From: Macrocystis pyrifera
Taxonomy: Eukaryota > Sar > Phaeophyceae > Laminariales > Laminariaceae
DNA: 64,000 nucleotides
Direction: 5' to 3'
Assembly: GCA_031763025.1 (NCBI GenBank)
Contig: JASSKH010000006.1
Coordinates: forward strand, 14,473,479-14,537,478
Every line of letters begins with the position of its first letter. The first letter of the stretch is position 1. This document shows, in pieces, positions 35,301 to 47,300 of the stretch. Made by a program: the position numbers and the translations under genes. Below the pieces are notes generated by a model, which was not told the DNA's origin, searched no databases, and worked only from the letters and a program-made list of their open reading frames with translations.

Positions 35301-38300
35301 GCAGCTATTGTAACTGCTGTGTACCGCTCGCTTCCTCATGCACTCACTTTTATGCTCGAAAAGTGCAAAAAGAAAAAATCCAAGAAAAAAAAGGATGCCG
35401 ATTTCTCTAAAAAAACGTCATTGCACCTTTCATTTTTCACGATCTCTCCATATAATATCAAGATCAAGATTCAGAGAAAAGCTCGAGAGTGCGTGCTCGT
35501 AACTCGTACATGGTGGTATGCATGTGTTTGTACTCGTATAAATGCTCTTATCCACATCCAGATTAAATAAAAGCTTGAGACTCCCGCCCAAATTCCAAGA
35601 TGGTGCCTACTTCTCGCTTGTCTCTCTCTCCCGTCGTGCGCGTCCGCGGTGAGGTACGCAACCGGACACGAGGGGCGGGGGGCGTAGAGGCCGACCCTCG
35701 AAGAGAGCGCTCGAAGGAGCGAAAAAAGCCTCGCGAATTCGAGGGTCAAGTTTCCGATGCTGAGTCCGGCATGATGAAAAATCCGTGCCAATCCCTGTCT
35801 TCTCGTTCATCGTACATCATTTTATATAGGGTTTTAGCCAAAATCAGGTATACCTGGCCGCTCTCGGTCCAAAAATCAGTTACATACTAAAAAAAGTACA
35901 AATCACACGCCAGGAGCCCTGCTATTGGCCAGACTGACATCGTAACTGATATTGGTTCGAATTGTCCAGAGGGTATACCTGACTTTGTCTACTCTGTCTA
36001 ACTTTCAACTGATTTTGGCCAATTTTGAACCAATCAGAAAGGGCTTACGTACACTGTTTTTCTCTGCATATGCGTCTGCGGTCCCTCGGTTGCACTTCTC
36101 GTGTATAAACTCTGTACTCGAGGGTACAGCAGTACGTACGAGTGCGCATTTATGCATTCATACGTACGCTCTGTACTTGTACGTACGTATTTATGCATTC
36201 ACTTTTTCTTCTACAGGGTGTACGACGAAAATGTCAGGAGACGGCATTTTCACCCGTTGACAGTCACTTTGCCTCGACAAGCCTCGACCAACACCAAACT
36301 CCTAGGTTTTAGTGTGGAGCACTCGGCTCTACTCCCTTGGCAGCGCACGTTTAGCCTTGTTTGACATGTCTCCTGGCATCTTCGGTGTAGGATGTACTAC
36401 TGCTGTCTGTAGTTCAGCTATGATGTGTATGTACTCTGTACTCTTTGGTTTTCTTTAGCCTATACCTAGAGACTAAAAAAAAACAGATTTTGGAGGCCAC
36501 ACGCCATGTTCAGGCGCAGTTTTTTTTAATGGATTTCCATGGACAAAACGCCGCTCGTGGCGTGTGTTTATTGTTCAGTTTTACGAAGTATGAAACTGAT
36601 TTTGGTCCAAAAGTGGCCAGGTATACACACTTGTACATGATTTTGACCACAACCCTTCTATACATCTATATCTATATCTATATCTATAGCACTCTGGGTG
36701 TAAAAATATAACGACCGCTCGGTCTTCACAGTAATGCCTACAATGTCTCTAACGTGTCCATACTTATCCCAACGAGTAGTACACGGGTATTAATAGTGCC
36801 TCTCGAAAAATCTCGAAATCTGTCGGCGAGATATTTCCATAGAGGCGTTTTTCTTCCAACACTCTCCCCGTTGTGAAGAGAAAACCACCCCGTAAAACGG
36901 AAATTCGTCCGAAAGGGTGTGGCATATTACCACCCAGCGTGATAGTGTTATACGGTAAACTAATGTGTAGTCAGGCCACTTCTTGTGAAGTCGGATTTGT
37001 GGAGTCAGTTGAAAAAGTCCCTTTCAGCACGTTCGCATGAGCTTTTGTCCCGGAAATGTTGAAAATTGATCTTTCTCGTCTCAGAATGTGTCGGAGTTCT
37101 CTTCAAGATCTAACAGGGTGTGTGTCCCGCTTCTCGAGGGGCCCGTTTGCAAGAAATCACCGTCCGCACTTTTCCGATCCAACTGAGGTGAACATGATTG
37201 CGATCGTGGATCGGATCGAAAAATACGCTTTTTTCGATCCGATTGGGCGTTTGGATCGTATTTGATCGAGTTGAATCCAAAAAGTGCGGTTGGCAATTTC
37301 CTGTATCTGGGTGCCTGGAAAAGCGGGAAACACCCCCAGATAGATCTTGGAGAGAGGTCGGACACATTCTGAGGCGAGAAAGACCAATTTCCAACACTTC
37401 CGGGGCAAAATCTCATGCGAACGTGCTGAAATGGATTTTTTCAACTCCAAATCCGACTGCATAAGAAGTGGCCTCAGTGCTATATGTGTAAGTATATTTG
37501 TCAATTTTTCGTGCTTTAGCCAACTTTTCTCTTTGTACAGAGCACTTTTCGGCATAACACCAAACGCTCGGACACAGAAAGCCCGGCCGGACACATTGGT
37601 CGATGTCTCGGAGCGATTCGTGCACTCTGGAGCACGTGGCGGGGGCAAAGTTTTTTTTTGGAGTGGATAAGACGATTTCCCTGGTTTCAGTACGAGAGGC
37701 CTTATTTTGTACGTACGTATCGGTACATGCTCTCTGTTTTCTCCCCCCGGCTCTCATGATGAGCTGTGAGCACACAGCTCAGGCATATACCAAGTACACA
37801 ACAGGCAACATGCACAGATCCCATCGTTCCAACGCTGCCGCCCACACGCCGTGCGTGTTCGACACACCCATATGCGCAGTGTTGCTGTGGTTGGTTGTTA
37901 TTGTCGGAGCCTGCCGTCCGCATTCCACGGTCTGCCATATATATTTTTATCCGTATGTACCCAAGATGATGTACAATATCCCTGTACATTTTTTTTAGTT
38001 TGTTGCACGGAGCACGGACCGCCGCCTAGAGAACAATACCCACAACAGTGCACAGACCGTGCTTACCTCCAGCTTCCTACAGCACCACAACCCTGCTGCC
38101 CAGCAGCAGCAGTGGGCACACCTTGCGCGTATGGATGATCGTACTGCGGCTCATTCGTACAGCAGCGTTCGTACAAAACATACTTGCAGCAGCAGTCGTA
38201 CAGTAGTTCTGATTGCAGTGTGTCCTACATTGCTGACCGATAGATCCTAGAGCCAGCTGAAAGGGGATCAGTACACGTACGTTCCTCCCGTGGCATTTTA

Positions 38301-41300
38301 CAGCAGTACTGCTGTATATGCAGTCGTACCTGTACAAGCTATTCTACTGCTGTAGGAGATCGTGCAAAGTGTTTTAGATTGCGTAAAAAACACGATGCGC
38401 AAGTTGTACGAGCACTGTTCTAGCATAGATGTTTATACTGCCCTGGATAACATTTTCGTTTCTGAGGTTCGACTCGCACCATCCACGCTTTTTTTTCAAG
38501 TTCACTTTTGACTTTTATTGTACCAGGACTACAACAATACTACACACAGTAATAATACATTCGTCCACACCTTGCTTTTCTGAACGTATAGCATGATATA
38601 CTGTAATTATAAGGTGTGTGTGTTTATTTTCCATATCTTCCGACTTTTTTTGTGCCAGTACATTCATCCACCTTGCTTTTCTGAACGTATAAAATGATAT
38701 ATATAGTACATGTTACTTGTGTGATTTAGCCCAAATTAAAGAGTTTGGGCACGCTTGCGTGTGGCGTGCGTTCATACCTCAACATTTCACGGCTACTCCC
38801 AATACTTGGGAGTAAAGCAAAGTATGTTCGAGAAAATACTGCTGCTATTACCGTAGGTATTTCGTACACACACGCAGTATTTCGGGGGTTTTGTACTCAC
38901 TCGAGATACTGCGAGTACTCGCAGTATTTTGAGGTTCTGTAGATACTACTGCATATACTTTCGGGCTCGCACCTAATGCGGGGCTCGCTACTGCTGATGC
39001 TGGCATGGATACCGCCTGTTGTCCTTCAAGTATCTCTGCGGGTACTAGAAGTATACTAGTCTAGCAGTATTTCGTCCGTCGGTAGTGCTCGTACTGCTGC
39101 TTCTGCGAGACTCAGTACTCGCAGTGGTAATAATGAAATACCCTCAATATGCCCAGTATACTTCGAGCATGAAGTATACTTCAACCGTCTGTGCACCGTG
39201 TCGACAGGCTCAGCGTTCGGCACAAAACACACCCAGATAGTCCCACACGAGTGGGACTTGGAGCGAACTATTTTCGCTGGAGACAACTTGAGCACTTAAA
39301 AGCAGTCTGGCAGTATTTCGAGATATATATGCATTTGCGAGGAATATATATGCACGTACTGCTGCGAATACTCTCAGTATCTTGAGGTTCTGTACTGCGC
39401 ATATTGCCTTTACCCCAAGTATTTCGCGTTTCGATACTACTGCGGGTACATACTCACCTGTATTCTCGGGGTTCGGTACTGCTCACACTCTCATTACTCT
39501 CAGTATTTGGGCCTTCTCAGTACTCGCAATATTTTTGCCGCCAGTACTCCAATACTCTCAGTACTCGGACTACGATTTGTTCTCGAGCATTTATCTGTGA
39601 AACCTTGATATTACCCTGGGCACCAAGAAACATTTATTTTGGGGGAACATATATATTGCACAATAGTACCAGTATGTATGTGCTGTACCTTACTCAGCCG
39701 GTCACAAAGTATTATGGCGCAACCTCGACCTCGCGCAACTTTCTGTACTCACGAACTAATCGCCGCGAGTCAGCTGGATCAATATACCCACTTACCGATA
39801 CCCTATTATATACTATTGTACTGTTGTAATGATCCCAAACTAATTCTGCGAACAGTATAGTAGTCTGTCCTCAAAAATATGTTGTGTGTGTGTTCTTCAC
39901 GTTAAAATGATGGGTGGGTGCAGGTGCTACTTCTAAAAAAGTGTGCAAGGTTTCATATGAGTATTATGTCGCTCTTGCGCCACTCCCCTATTAATAAATA
40001 CGGCACCTCCCGGAGGGGAACCTTGTACTTGGTGTATATATACATGGTGTATGTAGTACGTAGCCCCAACAGAGTCTGAACTCCATGTCAGCACGAAGAA
40101 AATATAGATAACTCCCTCGCGACTTGATTCGACATCACAAGGGGGCTTCGCTGCGGCGGGCAGGCTGACGCCTGCCCGCGGCTCCGCACATACCCGAAAT
40201 GTCCGAGAATCAAGGTAAAGGGTGGCAGTCCTACCACTACCACTACAACAACAACTACCACTAATAATACTACTACTGTTACTACGACCAAGGGGTGGTG
40301 CACTTGAAAAAGCACACGTTTTACATAATCTGAGTGTGGGCAAATCATGGCCGTAAAGGCGACCACCAACAATATTGCCGAGGAGTGGCGCAGTGGCGCA
40401 TAAAACACATACAGACATCTGAGAGTGACTTGATGCCATTCTAGCAAGGAGATAAAAAAAAAGTGAAATCGCCAAACGAACAACAGAGGCATCGGCCACA
40501 TCGAGCTGCTCGAGTAGCCCGGCTGTTGGTCACGTGTGAGCGCTTGTGTCCGAAGCGCAACCAACGTAGGTGTACAGCACGCGCGCCATCACGATGGCAC
40601 CAACAGACCAATGCGTACGGTACAACAATGCAGTCATAAACGATAATCCCAGCCATGTACGCTAAAAATATCCCATGGCAGGTGGTATAAGAGAAAATAC
40701 CCCAAAATCATGCAGACCACCAGCATTTTGAAAGCGCCCAAAAAATGCCCCTTCGTTCAAAGGCCGAGGGTGGATTCGAATGCAGAAATCCCCCATCAGA
40801 ATGCCAACGAGGAGGAGGTAACGTCGCACTAGTGGCACTAGGTGTGTCTTTCCCTGGTACATGTGGTACACGCGTGACAGAGAGGGCAACATGCACCTGG
40901 TAGCCGCTTGCTTGGGTATCGGTCGAGTATGCCACAGTATGATAGGACAGCGGGATCAGCAGTCACGGGGCCGCTGCAACGACCAAGTTGGCCCACTTGC
41001 AGACGATGTGAGGGAGGGCATGACCGCAGTGGTCGCCGAAGAGCCGGGGTTGGGTGGCTCGGGCGCCGCAGGAGATGAGACAGACGACACAGATTGTTGG
41101 GAGCTGGGTTCGTTTGTAGAGCGACGAACGCCAACCCCCACCAAGCGCACCAGTACTTCCCTCCCGCCACCCAAACTATCATGCTGCCATCACTTGTCGG
41201 GTGAGCCTTCACCCGACCTCTACCACACTCGTAGCTCCGGCCAAATAATTAAGAGGCGAGCTGACCTGACCGCTCGTACGCAAGGCTTCTTAATTTTTTA

Positions 41301-44300
41301 ACAACCAGACGCATATTGTTAGCGGCATTTCGGTCCATTTTTCTATACCGACGTCCAAGTGTATCTGTCGTGGGAATAACAGTACCAGGCGGTGAAACAA
41401 AAGGCACTTGATCGTTCGCACCATCATTCCCCTTCCGTACCCAATGGTCCAAGACGGCACACGTCAGGCACATCCACCATGACTATCATCTGGATCCTTC
41501 TCATCTGCCGCTATGAAATGTTGAGCAGGATCTGTACAGTACAGAATGATCTGTAGAGTACAGAAGGATCTGTAGAGTACAGAAGGATCTGTACAGTACA
41601 GATCCAACCCAGAAAATGTGTGTTAGGTCTTGGCTAGGTCGCGCAGGATATATGCAAGGTTCCCACCCGGCGACATGAGCTATCTAATAGATAATACAGA
41701 TAATATAAGATCACTATTATGTCTACCCAGAAAGATCTGCAGTAGATCATCAAGCAGTGACCGGTTATCTATATACTGTAGATCCCGATTTGTCCGATTC
41801 TACGGCACTTCACCCGCTCGGATCGATTTCCAAAGGTGGGTTTCTGTACAGCGGGGAGGGAGGGCGTACTGAGTACGACGAGCGATGCGTCTATTAATAC
41901 ATGCAACCTTCTCCACGAAATATTTCCAGAGCCACCATTTTCGTTGTGTGCCTCTGCCCCCATGTTTTGGAGGAAACCGGGTCTGTAGTTCGTCCCAGGG
42001 GGTGTGTTATTTTATCACCAGTGTGATAGTGCCGTACGGTATAATTTGAGTGGTTTGTCCCCGAAACGGGACTGCAGTACTAAAAGGGCTGATAAGCTGG
42101 GCTCAGCGGCGAGCGCTACACCAAACCACTGTAAATCCTACCAGATATAGAACGGTCTACAGCACGACGCTCAAGGTCAAACAACGACGCTGTCACAGTT
42201 AAGATTATCCTGCACCCGTAAGGCTTTTCCTCATACTATTAATACGTGATTCTTGTCGGCGGGCCCATACTGCTGTATCCTGGTATGTACCGTATATTTT
42301 GTGACAGCCCTCGCTTGACCCATTTAGGGAAAAAAACTGCAGTCAGACAGTCCCGTGCTGGGGACAAACCACTCAAATTGTAAGCAGCTTGTCTCCAAAA
42401 CGGAAGTGCTGCAGTTTGCCCTCAAAGGGATGAGTAGCGCTGTATAGCATACTGCCGCAAACGTACACCCTGGTATACCTTACCCACCAACCAACCGACC
42501 CAGAGGGGAATAAAAAAGGACGCTTTTAAGTCCGATACGCACTCCAGTGGGCTGCAGACATCGAACGCATACTATTACGGGGGACCATAGTAAATGGGAC
42601 CAAATATTGCCAGTAAAAATAGTAAAATATATAGGTTTTTGTGTGCACCGTAGGTGCTATTTACTATCGTTCTCCGTAATATTAAAAAAAGCAAGTACCC
42701 AAAAGAGCGCTGACTTCGCGCATACAAGGGGTGTGATCGTGTTTTCCGCGCTCGCTTTCTCAGCAACGGTGCCGCAATGGTGCAGGCGCCGGTATCAAAT
42801 CGAAAAACGTCCAACATTATAGTTCCGAGGTGCTTTCGACGACATTTTTTTTTTTGCCCCCCGAAAAATACCTCGTTGTCCGGTACTGACAACCTTAACC
42901 TTCCCGAAAAATACCTCGTTGTTCGGCGCAGGGAAACGATCGCACTCCCGTGCGAAGTGATTGGTCTTTTACAGGGTCCTTATGGTATTGCAACTAATTG
43001 ATCGGATCCAAATATAGTCGGAATAGCTCCTCGGTTGCAGTAGTTGAGGAGCGAAACGAGGTGAGAACTATTCGGGTTCAAAGTGAAAGAAAAAAAAAAA
43101 AAAAAAAAACTATCGTACATACACAGCACACAGCTCAGTTATCGTTTTTTAGGTCGGTATGCCGTACGAGAACACATACCTGGTACCCCGTATGACCCAA
43201 AAACGATGTTTTCGTGGGCGGTTGACAATACCGCGCGTACCGCTTTCTGCTGTAGGTCGCTACGCTATACCTCAACACACCTAGAAAGGTCTTTAAACGG
43301 TCGGTTCACCAGAGGGCCTTCCCTTGAAACTCTTGTAGGACTGCAGTCAGTCCCTTGGGGGACAAACCAGTCTAGTTTCAAGTACTTTGTCCCCAAAACG
43401 GGACTGCTCAAACCAGTCTAATTTCAAGTACTTTGTCCCCAAAACGGGACTGCTCAAACCACTCTAAGTTCAAGTACTTTGTCCCCAAAACGGGACTGCT
43501 CAAACCACTCTAATTTCAAGTACTTTGTCCCCAAAACGGGACTGCTCAAACCACTCTAATTTCAAGTACTTTGTCCCCAAAACGGGACTGGTCGTAAGCA
43601 CTTTGCCCTTAACGGGTTCGAAAGGGTCTCTAGAGAGTCGTTGAAGGCTATTTAACCCTCTTATTACGGGGGACCATAAAAAATAGGATCAAACAGTGTT
43701 TCGTAGTAAAAATAGGGAAACATATAGGTTTTGGTGTATACCCTAGGTCCTATTTACTATGGACCCCCGTAATAGTACTGCACCGTGCCTTGAGCATGTA
43801 TCTCACTCCAATTCCAAGTAACTTGACCCCGAAACGGGACTGCGGTTCAAGGGTCTTTGAATTTAAAGGGTATTTTAAAGGGCCTTCAACCTTTTAGTAC
43901 TGCTGCCGTCCCGTTGTGCGGACAAAGCAGTCAAATTATAACTAGTTCGTCCCCAAAGCGGGAATGCAGCAGTTCGAAAGTGGTCAAAGGCTTCTTTCTC
44001 TAAGTCAGTCTCTCTAAAGGTTCTTTCAAGGGTCTTGGAAGTGTCTCGGGAGGGTTATAAAATAGTCTTGAAAGCAAGTATGTATCTATGGAGACATGTC
44101 AAGCAAGGCCAAACGTGCGCTGTCAAGGGTGTATGTCCTGGTGTTCCACGCTAAAAGCTAGTAGCTTGGTGCCAGTCCAGGCGTGTCGAGGCAAAGTTGC
44201 AGTCTGTCAAGGGGTGCAAACTCTGTCTCTCGACATTTCGCTTGAAAGGGTTTATGATAAATGGAATTTAGTATTCTAAAGGTACCGGTATTTTTGTACC

Positions 44301-47300
44301 TTACGTATTGCGAACTAAACAAACTTTGTGAGGCATGCGGTTTCACCAACGACCTGGAGCGAGCGTGCGGCAGTATTATCATACTACTGTAGACGATCTC
44401 TATAGTGCGGTATATACGAGTGTCATGCTATACAAGGGTGTGTCGGAGATCTCCTCGCGTTGTGCTTGTAGAAGGGAACACCCCCCTACCTCCCGTAGCG
44501 GCCAGGGCCACGACATCACTCCAGAAGGTGACCGATGGTCGACATTTTCCCCCTCTTGAGCCTCCAAAAGGCTTAGGTTTAACACAAACGTGCGGAAAGA
44601 CTACGGGTACGAATTATTAGGTCCTCTTCGTCGTTCGGCAGAATTGACCGGTACGTCTTCATACGCTCAACTCGCCTCGACTTCATCCGAAAGTTGCTAA
44701 AACATTGCCGAGCGGCCAACTTAGTCACGGTACGTATGGATATCAGGAATCAGGAGGCACTGCTGCATACCAAACGGACAAAATTATAGTTACCCTGGCC
44801 CTAGCCCTTAATGTTACCCTAACCCTTAATGGTAACCCTGAACCCAAGCTAAAGCCTAACCCTGAGGCTAAGTCCCGCTGCTGGGGCAGGGGAGAGAGGA
44901 CGTGCCAGAAGCACAACATGGTGTACACAGGGATATACGACAGGCGCAGAGCATTGCTGATACTCGTGATAAAAACGCTGCACCCTCCATTTCCTAGGCG
45001 GGTTGGTAAGACCGCGCTTTTCGATTCGATGCTGTGGTCGAAAAATACCTGCGTCCCAAAAGGATGATGGTTTAACATCAGGTGCGGAGATACTACGGCA
45101 CGAGTTCAGCAGGCTCTCTTCGGCATTCGGCATCACTGCAACGGAGGAAGTTAAGCAAATACATCACTCGAGTGGCTGCTTGTCACTGTGCGTATGGATC
45201 TCAGGAAGCAGTGCTGGAGGGCAGGCTTGTCACTGTGCGTATGGATCTCAGGAAGCAGTGCTGCAGGGCGGGCAGGTTAGGGTTAGTGTTAGAGTTCACC
45301 TATAATCCTGAACATTAAGGCTAGCACCGTCACCACTTTTTAAGGACTTGCCGGGAGTGAGCGCGATTGTTTTTCAGTGCTAGTTTTCTCTCAAGGTTAG
45401 GGTGAAGGTGCCAAAGCCGAACATTAACCCTCTTATCTTCGGAAACGCTTTCGGCCAGACGGACCCTTCCGCAGACAATTTGTTCGTTATTGACACCCTT
45501 ACCATCATGTCGAGAAAACTATCAGTAGCGCTGACCAACAATCGGACTCACCCCTGTGCAAACTCTATTAACGGGTAACCCTGACCCTTACGGGCATACA
45601 TACTGTATGACACTATCACACTGGGTGATAATATAGCACACCCCCTTGGGCAATCGTATGTTTTGGTTTTCTCGACAACGTTGAGGTTACAAACACCTGC
45701 GGTGCGACTATGGAAAGGTCTGCAAGAGATATTTCCAGAACCAGGATTCTAGTTGCGCGTGCCCCCCTTGTTTCGTTCACAACCGGCTCGGAAATTCGTC
45801 GCAGGGGAGGGGGGTGTGGGTATCTTTATCATCCGAGTGATACGGTAACCCTAACCCTTAAGGTTGAGAAAAATGGCTCCGAAATTCGTCTCAAGGGGTG
45901 TCGTCTTGCGTTTTATACGGCAATCAAAAGCCTAAGCCTATGTCTAAGCCTAAGCTAAGCCTAAGCCTAAACCTAACGCCAAGCCCAAGCCCAAGCCCGG
46001 CTGGCGGGGTAGGGTGTGTATCCGAAGCGCAACGAAGGGAGATGTACGCCACGCGCGCATCACGATGGCACTCAAAATAAAAAAAATGGTGCACGCTCTT
46101 TTTTCCTCGGCGGGTTGGTAAGAGCGTGTGGATACTTGAAACGTCGCTATACCTGCGTCCCAAACGGCTTTTTGACATCGCGTGCGGAGAGACTACGTAC
46201 GAGCTCATTCTCCAAGTAGGCCCTCGTCGTCGTTCGCCATCTTGTACCTGTATGGGATACTTGGTATACGTTAAACTTGCCGGTACCTGGAAAATTGGTA
46301 ACACTCCACTGAGGGGTTAACCTGCAACTGCGGTTCGCATGATTGCAAGGCAGAGATGCTACAGGACAGACAGTCATCCACGCCAGTTCATCCGCCCTTA
46401 TAATGCACTCACCCAAAGTGTGCAAACCTTGCCGAGAACACTAAAAATGCGCGTGTACGAGCACTTCGTACCACTCATTCAAAATCGCCCCGTACTTCTT
46501 TCTCCCCATCCTTCACCCTCTCTCCGTTGTTTCCCATTCCCATCAACTACCTAAAAGACGCCGCTCGCGCCATTTCCAAACAACGCAAGTCCTCGCAGAG
46601 ATCACGTGTGTACATTTCCAAAGTGTGTTTCTCTCAGAAAAATACAACGTGCCATCTCCACACCGTCTTTCTTTTCGAAACATCACACGTGCCACTTCCG
46701 AAAAAAATCGCACAAACATTTCTCTCAACCATCACGCGCGCGCTTCTTCCCCGACAGTCACGTGGTGCCATCCTCTCCCAGAGACCAAAAAAAAAGTCTC
46801 GACGCTTAACCCACTTTGCCTCGCTGGATCTTGACAGGGGAAACATGCCAAAAACACTAACTATCTGATAAAGGGTTTTTCACGGCGCATGAGCCACCCC
46901 ATCCCGTGGGTCGGGCCGGGACGGTTTAGAAATCTCACGGCTTGGGTTGGGTTGGGTTGGGTTGGGTTGGGTTGGGCCGGATCGGGTCGGGTCGGATTGG
47001 GTCAGGAGGTTTTCAAACTCTTACGGATCTGTCCTTGTCACCGTTACCCGACCCGACCGGACCTGACCCGCAAGATTTGACGCGACCCTCCTAAAAAAAA
47101 AGGCGCTCGAGTAGCGCGGGCTACCGGGGTAGGGGACAGCGGATGTGTCCGAATCGCAACGTTAGGAGGCGTGTGCTACGGCAAGTACTCAGGGCAGAAT
47201 TATTTGGCCTGAACATTTCTGACAGACGGCGGTGGTTCGTAAAGGGCACTGAAAAAAACTACCCAACATCGTTGTTCCCATTTTGGTTTTACATCTATGT

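Noticed and set aside
37056..37416. Similar peptides encoded on both strands (SRLRMC…SLQDL)
   Set aside because: The similarity is explained by the 508-bp foldback symmetry, not by two genes.
41000..41010. START or PH domain expected in a plant-type EDR2 gene
   Set aside because: Both were looked for in the EDR2-like exons and introns. No motif was found, so the protein is described as having only helices plus EDR2_C.
43338..43592. Regular 46-bp repeats as a CRISPR array
   Set aside because: There are no unique spacers; the units are contiguous satellite repeats in a eukaryotic intron.
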